Part shown: positions 52,595 to 60,917 of the stretch, piece by piece
Layout of the letters: each line of letters begins with the position of its first letter
How positions within the stretch are numbered: position 1 is the first letter of the stretch
Translations under genes and position numbers: made by a program
Source of the DNA: Nonomuraea spiralis
GTDB taxonomy: Bacteria; Actinomycetota; Actinomycetes; Streptosporangiales; Streptosporangiaceae
DNA: 64,000 bases
Direction of reading: 5' to 3'
Assembly (NCBI RefSeq): GCF_014648435.1
Contig: NZ_BMRC01000035.1
Span: 18,473-82,472 of the forward strand
The notes under the pieces: model-generated
Seen by the model: the letters and a program-made list of their open reading frames with translations, nothing else
Database searches by the model: none
Told to the model about the DNA's origin: nothing

Positions 52595-55120
52595 ATGAGT
52601 GCACCGGCGATTCCCCTGCGTCTGACGGCCCCCGAGCCCGGGTGGACCGTAGAGGCGGACGTGGTCGTCGTCGGCTCCGGCGTCGCGGGCCTGACCGTGG
52701 CCCTGCGCCATGCCGAGCTGGACCCCACGGCCAAGGTCCTGGTCGTGACCAAGGACGTGCTGTCCGCCGGCTCGACCAAGTGGGCCCAAGGGGGCATCGC
52801 GGCCGTGCTCGACCCGCGTGACACCCCCGAGGAGCACCTGAGTGACACGCTGGTCGCCGGGGTCGGGCTGTGCGACACCAAGGCCGTACGGACGCTGGTG
52901 ACCGAGGGGCCCGGCGCGCTGCGGCGGCTCATGGCGCGCGGCGCCCGGTTCGACCGCAATCCCAACGGGGAGCTCCAGCTCACCAGAGAAGGCGGCCACC
53001 GGCGCCGCCGGATCGTGCACGCCGGCGGCGACGCCACGGGCGCGGAGGTGCAGCGGGCGCTGGTCGAGGCGGTGCGCGCCGGGTCGATCGAGGTGATCGA
53101 GCACGCGCTGGTGCTCGACCTGCTCAAGGACGCCCAGGGGCGCGCCAGGGGAGTGACTCTGCACGTCATGGGCGAGGGCGCGCGCGACGGCGTCGGCGCG
53201 GTCCGGGCGCGGGCGGTGGTGCTGGCCACCGGCGGCATGGGCCAGGTCTACGCCGCGACGACCAACCCGGTCGTGTCCACCGGCGACGGCGTGGCGCTCG
53301 CGCTGCGGGCCGGGGCGGTCGTGCGCGACCTCGAATTCGTCCAGTTCCACCCCACTGTGCTGTGGCTGGGCGAGGGCTCGACCGGCCAGCAGCCGCTGAT
53401 CTCCGAGGCGGTCAGGGGCGAGGGCGCCTTCCTGGTCGACCACGAGAACAACAGGTTCATGCAGGGGGTGCACGAACTGGCCGACCTGGCGCCGCGCGAC
53501 GTCGTGGCCAAGGCGATCACCAAGACGATGCTCGAGACCGGCCGTGACCACGTCTTCCTCGACGGCCGCCACTTCGGCAGGGTGAAGTGGGAGAGCCGTT
53601 TCCCCACCATCTACGCCGTCTGCCGCGAGCACGGCATCGACCCGGTCACCGAGCCGATCCCGGTCTCCCCGGCCGCCCACTACGCCAGCGGCGGCGTACA
53701 CACCGACCTGTCCGGCCGTACCTCGATCGAGGGCCTGTACGCGTGCGGCGAGGTCGCCTGCACCGGCGTGCACGGCGCGAACCGGCTGGCCTCCAACTCC
53801 CTCCTTGAGGGCCTGGTCTTCGCCGAGCGCATCGCCGAGGACATTCACCGCACGCGCCCCGAGCCGGGCGAGCCGGTTCCGGCGCGGGTCGCGACGGGCC
53901 TGGTGGACCCCAGGGTCAGGCCCAGGCTCCAGGCGCACATGAGCGCCGGCGCCGGGGTGCTGCGCAGCCGCGCGTCGCTGCAGGCCACGTCGAAGGCGCT
54001 GCGCGACGCGCTCTGGACGCCCGTCGCGGTGCCGGCCTGCACCGAGTCCTGGGAGGCGGCCAATCTGCTCACCGTCGGCGCCGTCCTGACGGGTGTGGCG
54101 GCGGCAAGGCTGGAGACGCGCGGCTCCCATTGGCGTGAGGACCACGAGAACCGGGACGACAATGAGTGGCTGGGCCACCTGGATGTGACCCTGACCGAGG
54201 AGGGCCTTCGCATGACGTACACCCCGCACGGCGAGGCGATGCCGCCGCGCCTGGCCCAGGAACTGGCCGCCGCCGGGCTCGACCCGGCCGAGGTCGACGC
54301 GCTGATCGACCGCGCGCTCGCCGAGGACCTCCAGGAGGCGGGCGACGTGACGAGCCTGGCCACGATCCCGTCCGGGCAGCGTTCGACCGCCGACGTGGTG
54401 GCCCGCAGGGACGGCGTCGTGGCCGGGCTGGCCGTGGCCGAGGCGGTCTTCGCCCGGCTGTGCGGCGGGCGGGCCGAGCGGCGGGCCAAGGACGGCGAGC
54501 GGGTCGCGGCCGGCGACGTGCTGATGACGGTCGAGGGCCCGACGCGGGCCGTGCTGACCGCCGAGCGCACCGCGCTCAACCTGCTCACGCACCTGTCCGG
54601 GGTCGCCACGCTGACCGCCGGCTGGGTGGCCGCGATCGAGGGCACGCGGGCGCGGGTGCGCGACAGCCGCAAGACCCTGCCGGGTCTGCGGGCCCTGGAG
54701 AAGTACGCTGTGCGCTGCGGCGGCGGCGTCAACCACCGGATGTCGTTGTCGGACGCGGCCCTGATCAAGGACAACCACGTCGTGGCGGCCGGCGGCGTGG
54801 CCGAGGCGTTCCGCGCGGTCAGGGAGCGTTATCCCGACCTGCCGATCGAGGTCGAGATCGACCGGCTCGACCAGCTCGGGCCGGTGCTGGACGAGGGCGC
54901 CGCGGAGATCCTCCTGGACAACTTCACGGTCGAGGACACCGTACATGCCGTACAAATCGTGAAAAGTCGGGCGAAAAACAGGGTTGCGCTTGAAGCGAGT
55001 GGGGGATTGACCTTGGAATCGGCTCGTGATGTGGCTGAAACTGGCGTTGACTACCTTGCGGTGGGAGCGCTCACCCACTCGGCGCCGGCCCTGGACATCG
55101 CACTGGATTTGCGGGGGTAA
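52595..55120 (+). CDS. nadB-nadC: Fused L-aspartate oxidase / nicotinate-nucleotide pyrophosphorylase (NadB-NadC)
   Basis: 841 residues from ATG 52595 with GTGAGGAG upstream. NadB half (about 1-540): FAD motif VVGSGVAGLT near 27, GSTKWAQGGIAAVLD near 60 and the signature VHGANRLASNSLLEGLVF near 393, ending in the usual WREDHENRDDNEWLGHLDV. NadC half (about 545-841): LAEDLQEAGDVTS, LLTHLSGVATLT, RDSRKTLPGLRALEKYAVRCGG near 688, IKDNH near 725 and a full C terminus. The two enzymes flank NadA in de novo NAD synthesis (aspartate to iminoaspartate; quinolinate to nicotinate mononucleotide). They are normally separate. A Shine-Dalgarno and ATG survive at the border (54197-54214), so NadC may also be made separately. 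nadA is not in the window. Confidence 0.93.
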   Translation: MSAPAIPLRLTAPEPGWTVEADVVVVGSGVAGLTVALRHAELDPTAKVLVVTKDVLSAGSTKWAQGGIAAVLDPRDTPEEHLSDTLVAGVGLCDTKAVRTLVTEGPGALRRLMARGARFDRNPNGELQLTREGGHRRRRIVHAGGDATGAEVQRALVEAVRAGSIEVIEHALVLDLLKDAQGRARGVTLHVMGEGARDGVGAVRARAVVLATGGMGQVYAATTNPVVSTGDGVALALRAGAVVRDLEFVQFHPTVLWLGEGSTGQQPLISEAVRGEGAFLVDHENNRFMQGVHELADLAPRDVVAKAITKTMLETGRDHVFLDGRHFGRVKWESRFPTIYAVCREHGIDPVTEPIPVSPAAHYASGGVHTDLSGRTSIEGLYACGEVACTGVHGANRLASNSLLEGLVFAERIAEDIHRTRPEPGEPVPARVATGLVDPRVRPRLQAHMSAGAGVLRSRASLQATSKALRDALWTPVAVPACTESWEAANLLTVGAVLTGVAAARLETRGSHWREDHENRDDNEWLGHLDVTLTEEGLRMTYTPHGEAMPPRLAQELAAAGLDPAEVDALIDRALAEDLQEAGDVTSLATIPSGQRSTADVVARRDGVVAGLAVAEAVFARLCGGRAERRAKDGERVAAGDVLMTVEGPTRAVLTAERTALNLLTHLSGVATLTAGWVAAIEGTRARVRDSRKTLPGLRALEKYAVRCGGGVNHRMSLSDAALIKDNHVVAAGGVAEAFRAVRERYPDLPIEVEIDRLDQLGPVLDEGAAEILLDNFTVEDTVHAVQIVKSRAKNRVALEASGGLTLESARDVAETGVDYLAVGALTHSAPALDIALDLRG
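54197..54214 (+). promoter_or_regulatory. Internal Shine-Dalgarno and in-frame ATG at the NadB-NadC border
   Basis: GAGGAGGG at 54197-54204, a 7-base spacer, then ATG at 54212 in the frame of the fused gene. It lies exactly where an unfused nadC would start and looks like a fully functional initiation site. Confidence 0.65.
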
Positions 55121-55123
55121 TTG

Positions 55124-55906
55124 ATGCTGCTCACGATCGACGTCGGCAACACGCACACGGTGTTGGGGCTGTTCGAGGGCGAGGACGTCATCGAGCATTG
55201 GAGGCTGGCCACGGACTCCCGCCGCACCGCCGACGAGATCGCCGTCGTGCTCCAGGGGCTGCTGGCCCAGTCACCGCTGCTCAAGGGCGCCGACGTCAGC
55301 GGCATCGCGATCTGCTCGACCGTGCCGAGTGTGCTCAACGAGATGCGGGAGATGTGCCGCCGCTACTACGGCGACGTCACGGCCGTGATCGTGGAGCCCG
55401 GCGTGCGCACGGGTGTGCCGGTCCGCATGGACAACCCGAAGGAGGTCGGCAGCGACCGCATCGTGAACGCCCTGGCCGCCATCGACCAGTACGGCGGCCC
55501 GTGCATCATCGTCGACTTCGGCACCGCCACCTCCTTCGACGCCGTCTCGGCCAAGGGCGAGTACGTCGGGGCGGTCACCGCCCCCGGCATCGAGATCTCG
55601 GTCGACGCCCTGGCCGCCGCCGGCGCACAGTTGCACAAGGTGGAGCTGGTCAGGCCGCGTTCGGTGATCGCCAAGAACACGGTCGAGGCGTTGCAGGCCG
55701 GCATCATCTACGGCTTCGCCGGCCAGGTCGACGGCATCGTCGAGCGTATGGCGGCCGAGCTGGCCGACGACCCCGACGAGGTGACCGTCGTGGCGACCGG
55801 CGGGCACGCGGCGCTGGTGGTCGGCGAGTCGCGTTCGATCGACGTGCACGAGCCGTGGCTGACCCTCATCGGCCTGCGCCTGATTTATCACCGAAACACC
55901 GCTTAG
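55124..55906 (+). CDS. coaX: Type III pantothenate kinase
   Basis: 260 residues from ATG 55124, three bases after the nadBC stop, with GGGGG upstream. ASKHA-fold motifs: LTIDVGNTHTVLGLF at the N terminus, GSDRIVNALAAI near 105, VDFGTATSFDAVS near 124 and TAPGIEISVDALAA near 144. CoaX phosphorylates pantothenate, the first step of CoA synthesis, is insensitive to feedback by CoA and needs a monovalent cation. Its TAG stop lies in a 17-bp imperfect tandem duplication (55904-55937), and a strong hairpin follows. Confidence 0.95.
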   Translation: MLLTIDVGNTHTVLGLFEGEDVIEHWRLATDSRRTADEIAVVLQGLLAQSPLLKGADVSGIAICSTVPSVLNEMREMCRRYYGDVTAVIVEPGVRTGVPVRMDNPKEVGSDRIVNALAAIDQYGGPCIIVDFGTATSFDAVSAKGEYVGAVTAPGIEISVDALAAAGAQLHKVELVRPRSVIAKNTVEALQAGIIYGFAGQVDGIVERMAAELADDPDEVTVVATGGHAALVVGESRSIDVHEPWLTLIGLRLIYHRNTA

Positions 55907-55937
55907 AACGTGACAACCGGTAGAACGTGACAAGCGG
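55904..55937. repeat. 17-bp tandem duplication over the coaX stop codon
   Basis: TAGAACGTGACAACCGG followed by TAGAACGTGACAAGCGG (16 of 17 identical). The first copy contains the stop codon of coaX. It looks like a recent slippage duplication. Confidence 0.7.
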
Positions 55938-55963
55938 CCCCCCGCTCGGGATGGGGGGCCGCT
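55933..55963. terminator. Bidirectional terminator between coaX and a convergent gene
   Basis: AGCGGCCCCCC and GGGGGGCCGCT form an 11-bp stem around a 9-base loop, 27 bases after coaX and 28 before the end of the minus-strand gene. Confidence 0.8.
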
Positions 55964-55990
55964 CGCCGGTCGTGGTGTCACCTGCCGGGA

Positions 55991-56467
55991 TCACTCGTCC
56001 TCGGCCGTGTAGAGGTAGCTCCAGGGGCCGCACTTCGTGGCGAAGCTGCCCTGCTCGGAGACCTGGCAGACCTTGGCCCGCAGGGTGAAGACGTCGTTCT
56101 CCTCGAAGTGGAACTTCTTGTAGCCGGGGAAGCCGCAGTACTTCTTGGTGTAGACCGTGGACCAGTCGCCCTCGGAGTCCTCGGCCTGGAACTTCACGTA
56201 CCCGCACTTGCCGCCCTCGTCGTAGTCACGGTCGTCCAGGTCGTAGAGCCTGCCGCTGACGTGGACCTCGTTGGACTCGTCGTCGTCCCACTCGACGCTC
56301 ACCTGGCCCTGAGCCTTGGCCAGGTGGTACTTGGCGTACACCGGGCCCCAGGAGCCGGAGTAGTCGTCGAAGTCGGCCGTGCTGGCGCTGGCGGCCGTAG
56401 GAAGCGACAGGGCCACGGCGCTGGTGGCGGCGATGGCGAGGATGCCCGTCGCGATCTTCCTGATCAT
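55991..56467 (-). CDS. Small secreted acidic protein of unknown function
   Basis: 158 residues. Signal peptide RKIATGILAIAATSAVALSLPTAASA (cleavage near 29). The mature part is acidic (WDDDESNE, DLDDRDYDEGG, TAEDE at the end) with four cysteines (GKCGYVKF, KYCGFPG, AKVCQVS, TKCGPWSY), likely two disulfides, and many aromatic residues in a beta-rich pattern. I do not recognise a family. It lies alone, convergent with coaX and divergent from lysS. Confidence 0.7.
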   Translation of the reverse strand: MIRKIATGILAIAATSAVALSLPTAASASTADFDDYSGSWGPVYAKYHLAKAQGQVSVEWDDDESNEVHVSGRLYDLDDRDYDEGGKCGYVKFQAEDSEGDWSTVYTKKYCGFPGYKKFHFEENDVFTLRAKVCQVSEQGSFATKCGPWSYLYTAEDE

Positions 56468-56601
56468 GATGTCTCCCGGAGCTCACCTCGGGCCGGCTCC
56501 CTGCCGGCTACCCCCTGAGCTCGTGAGTCATTGGTACAAAAGGGTCCTTGCAGCGCCCCTGCAGGGAACCGTCACGAGCGCTTGCAGTTCGCCGTATCCC
56601 C

Positions 56602-56607
56602 TACGCT
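56602..56607 (+). promoter_or_regulatory. -10 box for leaderless lysS
   Basis: TACGCT, 8 bases before the GTG at 56616; no Shine-Dalgarno is present, supporting a leaderless start at this GTG. Confidence 0.45.
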
Positions 56608-56615
56608 TTGTTGTT

Positions 56616-58097
56616 GTGAGCGAGGAACTTCCAGAGCAGATGCGCATCCGGAGGGAAAAGCTCGACCGCCTCCGCAGCGAGGGCGTCGACCCTTACCCGG
56701 TGAACTTCCCACGTACGGCGACCAACGCCGAGGTCAGGGAGAAACACCAGGGCCTGGAGCCCGACACCGCCACCGGCGAGACGGTCGCGGTCGTGGGGCG
56801 CGTCATGCTCAACCGCGTGGGCGGCAAGCTCTGCTTCGCCACGCTCCGCGACGGCGGCGACGACCTCCAGGTCATGATCTCGCTCGACAAGGTCGGCGAG
56901 GAGTCCCTGGCCTCCTGGAAGCGCGACGTCGACCTCGGCGACCACGTCGGCGTGATCGGCGAGGTCATCACCTCGCGCCGCGGCGAGCTGTCGATCCTTG
57001 CCGACAGCTGGCAGATCACCGCCAAGTGCCTGCGCCCGCTGCCGGAGAAGCACGTCGGGCTCACCGACCCCGAGGCGCGGGTGCGCCAGCGCTACGTCGA
57101 CCTCATCGTCAACGACGAGGCCAGGAAGATGGCCCGGGTGCGCAGCGCGACCGTGCGCGCGGTGCGCGACTTCTGGCACGAGGAGGGCTACCTCGAGGTC
57201 GAGACCCCGATGTTGCAGCCCATCCACGGCGGCGCGACGGCCCGGCCGTTCAAGACCCACATCAATGCCTACGACATGGAGCTCTACCTTCGCATCGCGA
57301 TCGAGCTCTACCTCAAGCGGCTGGTGGTCGGCGGCATCGAGAAGGTCTTCGAGATCAACCGCAACTTCCGCAACGAGGGCGCCGACTCCACGCACAACCC
57401 CGAGTTCACCATGCTCGAGGCCTACGGCACCTACCTCGACTACAACGACATCGCCGACCTGACGCAGCGCATGTACCAGAAGGCCGTCATGGCCGCCCTG
57501 GACACGTCCGTGGTCGTGCACGACGGTGTCGAGATCGACCTCGGGATGGAGAAGTGGCCCCGGGTCAGGCTCTACGACCTGGTGTCCGACGCGGTCGGCG
57601 AGGAGATCACGACCGAGACCACCCTTGAGGAGCTGCGGAGGATCGCCGACCGCCGCGAGGTCCACTGGGACCCGAAGTGGGGCTCGGGCAAGCTCGTCCA
57701 GGAGCTCTTCGAGGCGCTGGTCGAGCACACCCTCGTCCAGCCGACGTTCGTCATGGACTACCCGCTGGAGACCTCGCCGCTGGCCCGCCTCCACCGCGAC
57801 AACCCGCTGCTCACCGAGAAGTGGGACCTGATCGGGTTCGGCACTGAGCTCGGCACCGGCTACTCCGAGCTCAACGACCCGATCGACCAGCGCCACCGGC
57901 TGGTGGAGCAGTCGCTGCTGGCCGCGGGCGGCGACCTGGAGGCCATGCAGCTCGACGAGGACTTCCTCCAGGCCCTTGAGTACGCGATGCCGCCCACGGG
58001 TGGCATGGGCGCCGGCATCGACCGGATGATCATGGCCTTCACGGGCAGGAACATCCGCGAGACCATCCTGTTCCCGCTGGTCAAGCCCACTCACTGA
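56616..58097 (+). CDS. lysS: Lysyl-tRNA synthetase, class II
   Basis: 493 residues from GTG 56616 (SEELPEQMRIRREKLDRLR), the expected LysS N terminus; longer in-frame starts run through upstream non-coding DNA. Anticodon-binding OB fold (about 55-150), then the class II core: motif 2 FEINRNFRNEGADSTHNPEFTMLE near 245 and motif 3 GMGAGIDRMIMAFTG near 465, ending in ILFPLVKPTH. It charges tRNA-Lys. The coaX-lysS order is conserved in actinobacteria; lsr2 and clpC, which often come next, are absent here. Confidence 0.96.
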   Translation: MSEELPEQMRIRREKLDRLRSEGVDPYPVNFPRTATNAEVREKHQGLEPDTATGETVAVVGRVMLNRVGGKLCFATLRDGGDDLQVMISLDKVGEESLASWKRDVDLGDHVGVIGEVITSRRGELSILADSWQITAKCLRPLPEKHVGLTDPEARVRQRYVDLIVNDEARKMARVRSATVRAVRDFWHEEGYLEVETPMLQPIHGGATARPFKTHINAYDMELYLRIAIELYLKRLVVGGIEKVFEINRNFRNEGADSTHNPEFTMLEAYGTYLDYNDIADLTQRMYQKAVMAALDTSVVVHDGVEIDLGMEKWPRVRLYDLVSDAVGEEITTETTLEELRRIADRREVHWDPKWGSGKLVQELFEALVEHTLVQPTFVMDYPLETSPLARLHRDNPLLTEKWDLIGFGTELGTGYSELNDPIDQRHRLVEQSLLAAGGDLEAMQLDEDFLQALEYAMPPTGGMGAGIDRMIMAFTGRNIRETILFPLVKPTH

Positions 58098-58108
58098 GCC
58101 GCCGCCCG

Positions 58109-58135
58109 CCGCCCCGCGTCCGACACGCGGGGCGG
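58109..58135. terminator. Bidirectional terminator after lysS
   Basis: CCGCCCCGCGT and ACGCGGGGCGG, an 11-bp stem with a 5-base loop, between the lysS stop and the stop of the convergent oxidoreductase gene. Confidence 0.75.
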
Positions 58136-59065
58136 TCAGGGCAGCAACACCAGACGGCCGCGCAGCCTGCCCTCCGCCTGGCGCGCGTGGGCCTCGGCGA
58201 CCTGGTCCAGCCCGTACGTCTCGGCCACCCGCAACGTCAGCCGGCCGGCCTCGACCAGGCGTACCAGCTCCGCCAGCTGGTAGGCGTCCGAGCGGAAGAA
58301 GACGGTGGCCACGTCGGTCCCGCGCAGCGCCACCGGCGCGACCCCGGCCGACAACGCCACGAACGCCCCGCCGTCCCGTACGGCGTCGAGCGCGGGCAGG
58401 CCCAGCACCGCCGCGTCCACGACGGCGTCCACGCCACCGGGGACCAGTGCGCGTACGGCCTCGGCCAGTTCCTCCTGGCGGGGGACGAACCATTCCGCCC
58501 CGAAGTCCCGTACCAGCTTCTCGTCCGCGGCACCGGCGGTGGCCACGACCCGGATGCCGCGCTCGGCGGCCAGCTCGACCAGGTAGCCGCCGACGGCTCC
58601 CGCCGCGCCTGTGACCAGCAGCGTGCCGCCCGGGCCGACGCCGGTCCGGTCGAGGGCCTGCCAGGCGGTGAGCCCGTTGAGCGGCAACGTGGCGGCCTGG
58701 GCGGCGCTCACGTTCCTGGGGGCGCGGGCCACGGCCGAGGCGTCCAGCACGACGTACTCGGCCTGCGCCTTGTACGGCAGCTCCAGCCGCGCGCACAGCC
58801 CCACGACCTCCTCGCCCACGCCGAAGGTCGTCCCCGGGCCCACCTGGTCCACGGTCCCCGCCACGTCGAAGCCGATCCCGTACGAGTCCCGCTTCCTGGC
58901 CAGCCCGTACGTGACCAGCGCCCCGGCGGCCACGGCCAGGTCGAAGGGGTTCACCCCGGCCGCCGCCACTTTGATCCGTACCTGGCCGGGCCCGGCCTCC
59001 GGCACCGGGGCCGTCACCAGGAGGGGGGCGCCGGAACCGCCGATGATCGCACGCATGTTCGTCAT
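58136..59065 (-). CDS. Zinc-independent NADPH:quinone oxidoreductase-like MDR protein
   Basis: 309 residues from ATG 59065 (MTNMRAIIG). GroES-like N-terminal domain with VAAAGVNPFDLAVAAGAL, then a Rossmann domain with LLVTGAAGAVGGYLVELA near 145. The structural zinc cysteines of alcohol dehydrogenases are absent, placing it with quinone oxidoreductase/enoyl-reductase-like MDR proteins that use NADPH. Divergent from an HxlR regulator gene across an 82-base gap, the usual arrangement in which the regulator controls a redox or detoxification enzyme. Confidence 0.88.
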   Translation of the reverse strand: MTNMRAIIGGSGAPLLVTAPVPEAGPGQVRIKVAAAGVNPFDLAVAAGALVTYGLARKRDSYGIGFDVAGTVDQVGPGTTFGVGEEVVGLCARLELPYKAQAEYVVLDASAVARAPRNVSAAQAATLPLNGLTAWQALDRTGVGPGGTLLVTGAAGAVGGYLVELAAERGIRVVATAGAADEKLVRDFGAEWFVPRQEELAEAVRALVPGGVDAVVDAAVLGLPALDAVRDGGAFVALSAGVAPVALRGTDVATVFFRSDAYQLAELVRLVEAGRLTLRVAETYGLDQVAEAHARQAEGRLRGRLVLLP

Positions 59066-59106
59066 GGCCGTGACCCTAGGAGGGGTTACTCTCTCCTGGT
59101 AAGAAG

Positions 59107-59120
59107 GCACCTGAAGGTGC
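59107..59120. promoter_or_regulatory. Palindrome in the divergent oxidoreductase/HxlR promoter
   Basis: GCACCTGAAGGTGC, a perfect 6-2-6 inverted repeat midway between the two divergent genes; likely operator for the HxlR protein (inference). GGTTACT and GTAAC flank it at 59085 and 59121. Confidence 0.5.
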
Positions 59121-59147
59121 GTAACATACGGCGAGGAGCGAGACCCG

Positions 59148-59546
59148 GTGGCGACGACGACGGCGGCGCAGCGGCGTGACCAGGCCAGGCTGGCCTTCGA
59201 CGCCTACTTCGCCGAATGCCCCTCCAGGAAGCTGCTCGACCGCCTCAGCGACAAATGGGTCACGCTGGTGCTCAGCGCGCTGGCCCGCGGCGAGTGCCGC
59301 TACAGCGACCTGGCCAGGCGCATCGCGGGCGTCAGCCAGAAGATGCTCACGCAGACCCTGCGCGGCCTCGAACGCGACGGCCTGGTGGCGCGCCGGGTCA
59401 CGCCGCAGGTGCCGGTGCGGGTCGACTACGCGCTCACCCCGCTGGGCGAGAGCCTGATGCCGCTGGTGGCCGCCATCAAGAGCTGGGCCGAGGAGTACAT
59501 CGAGGACGTCGAGGCCGCCCGCGAACGTTACGACGCTACCGCCTGA
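59148..59546 (+). CDS. HxlR-family winged-helix regulator
   Basis: 132 residues from a GTG with GAGGAG upstream. HxlR features: the early Cys in AECPSRKLLDRLSDKW near 24-39, a winged helix with YSDLARRIAGVSQKMLTQTLRGLERDGLV near 57-85, and RVDYALTPLGESLMPLV. In characterised HxlR proteins this N-terminal Cys often senses electrophiles or oxidants, so it probably controls the divergent oxidoreductase. The stop is 10 bases inside the convergent P450 gene end. Confidence 0.9.
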   Translation: MATTTAAQRRDQARLAFDAYFAECPSRKLLDRLSDKWVTLVLSALARGECRYSDLARRIAGVSQKMLTQTLRGLERDGLVARRVTPQVPVRVDYALTPLGESLMPLVAAIKSWAEEYIEDVEAARERYDATA

Positions 59547-60687
59547 GCCGTACCGGCAGCCGGGCGAGGCCGCGCAGCACCACGTTCTCCTTGTACGGCG
59601 GGTCCGGATCGGCGGCCTCCATCTTGGGCGCCGCCGCGGCCAGCGCGGACAGCGCGATCTCGCCCTCCATCCTGGCCAGCGTCGCCCCCAGGCAGAAGTG
59701 CGCGCCGAGCCCGAAGGCGAGGTGCCGCCCCGGCTCGCGGCCGGGGTCGAACCGGTCGGGATCGGGGAACGCGGCCGGGTCGCGATTGGCCGCGCCGATC
59801 GGGACGAGCACGGCCGAGCCCGCGGGCACCGGCCACCCACCCAGCTCCCTGTCCTCCAGCGCGATCCTGGAGGTGAGCTGGACCGGCGGGTCGAAGCGCA
59901 ACACCTCCTCGACCACCTCCCTCGGCCGCTCGGCGGCGCGGTGCAGCAGGCCGTGCCGCAGCAGGTTCAGCACGCCGTTGGCGATGAGGTTGACGGTGGT
60001 CTCGTGGCCGGCCACGAGCAGCAGCACGCAGGTCGCCAGCAACTCGGCCTCGGTGAGCTCCTCGACGTGTGCGAGGGCGCTCAGGAGGTCCTCGCCGGGA
60101 CGCTCGCGCCTGAGCGCGATGAGGCCGCGGAAGTAGTCGCGGAACTCGATCCTGGAACGGTCCGTTTCCGATCTGAGGGCGTCTGTCAGCACCGGGTCAA
60201 GTCCGCGGGCAAGTGCCTCGCTCCACCCGCGGAAGCGGTCGTGGTCCTCGGGCGGCACCCCGAGCATCTCGCTGATCACCTTCACCGGCAGCGGGTAGGC
60301 GAAGCCGGAAATCAGGTCCGCCTCCTCCGGCAGACGCCCGATCAGGTCGGCGGTGATCGCCTCGATCCGGGGCCGGAGGCGTTCGATCATGCGGGGGGTG
60401 AACGCGCGGCTGACCAGTGCACGCAACCGGGTGTGATCGGGCGGGTCCATGAGCAGGAATGACCTTCCCGGCTGACCAGGCTCTTCGCCGGCCGGCGCGG
60501 ACGTTCCGTGACCGAACCCCGGATCGCGCAGCACGGCCGCGCACAGTTCATATGTGGTGACGACGAGCAGCCCGCCGCGCGTTTCGAAGATCGGTCCGGC
60601 GGCTCGAAGCTCGCGATATCGGTCGTACGGATCGCGCACAAATTGCGGATCCGAGGGATCAAAACCCAAGAGATCGGTAGCGTTCAT
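59536..60687 (-). CDS. Cytochrome P450 monooxygenase
   Basis: 383 residues from ATG 60687 (MNATDLLGFDPSDPQF), a normal P450 N terminus; starts at 60732 or 60771 would add up to 28 unusual residues and remain possible. C-helix DHTRLRALVSRAF near 84, I-helix VAGHETTVN near 225 (canonical AGxET), ExxR EVLR, PVPAGSAV, and heme loop FGLGAHFCLG with the Cys near 330. No redox partner nearby. An upstream inverted repeat and -10-like TTATAT suggest regulated expression. Distinct from the P450 at 47876, whose I-helix is AGHEAT. Confidence 0.92.
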   Translation of the reverse strand: MNATDLLGFDPSDPQFVRDPYDRYRELRAAGPIFETRGGLLVVTTYELCAAVLRDPGFGHGTSAPAGEEPGQPGRSFLLMDPPDHTRLRALVSRAFTPRMIERLRPRIEAITADLIGRLPEEADLISGFAYPLPVKVISEMLGVPPEDHDRFRGWSEALARGLDPVLTDALRSETDRSRIEFRDYFRGLIALRRERPGEDLLSALAHVEELTEAELLATCVLLLVAGHETTVNLIANGVLNLLRHGLLHRAAERPREVVEEVLRFDPPVQLTSRIALEDRELGGWPVPAGSAVLVPIGAANRDPAAFPDPDRFDPGREPGRHLAFGLGAHFCLGATLARMEGEIALSALAAAAPKMEAADPDPPYKENVVLRGLARLPVRLRR

Positions 60688-60740
60688 CGACTGTGGGCCC
60701 GGCTTTCCGAAAAGATCGTTTGGACCGTGCATAGTGGGCC

Positions 60741-60771
60741 GTGACGTGCCGACATATGGCGAGTACGTCAC
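60741..60771. promoter_or_regulatory. Inverted repeat in the P450 promoter region
   Basis: GTGACGT (60741-60747) and ACGTCAC (60765-60771), separated by 17 bases centred on CATATG. It sits just downstream of a minus-strand -10-like TTATAT near 60772, where a repressor could block the P450 gene. Confidence 0.45.
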
Positions 60772-60917
60772 ATATAAGCGATCATGTCAATAGCACTGGT
60801 CAAGGGCGGCCATTGTCACGCTTGACGACCTTTCCAGGATGCGTTTACCTTCACCGAGACGAGCGGCTTTGCTCCGACTGAAAGGTCCGAGTTCTGCTGT
60901 TGGGGGGAGGGCTCCCG

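Noticed and set aside
56379..56615. A longer lysS frame starting at 56379
   Set aside because: It would run antisense through the start of the secreted protein gene and through the promoter; LysS similarity begins at GTG 56616.
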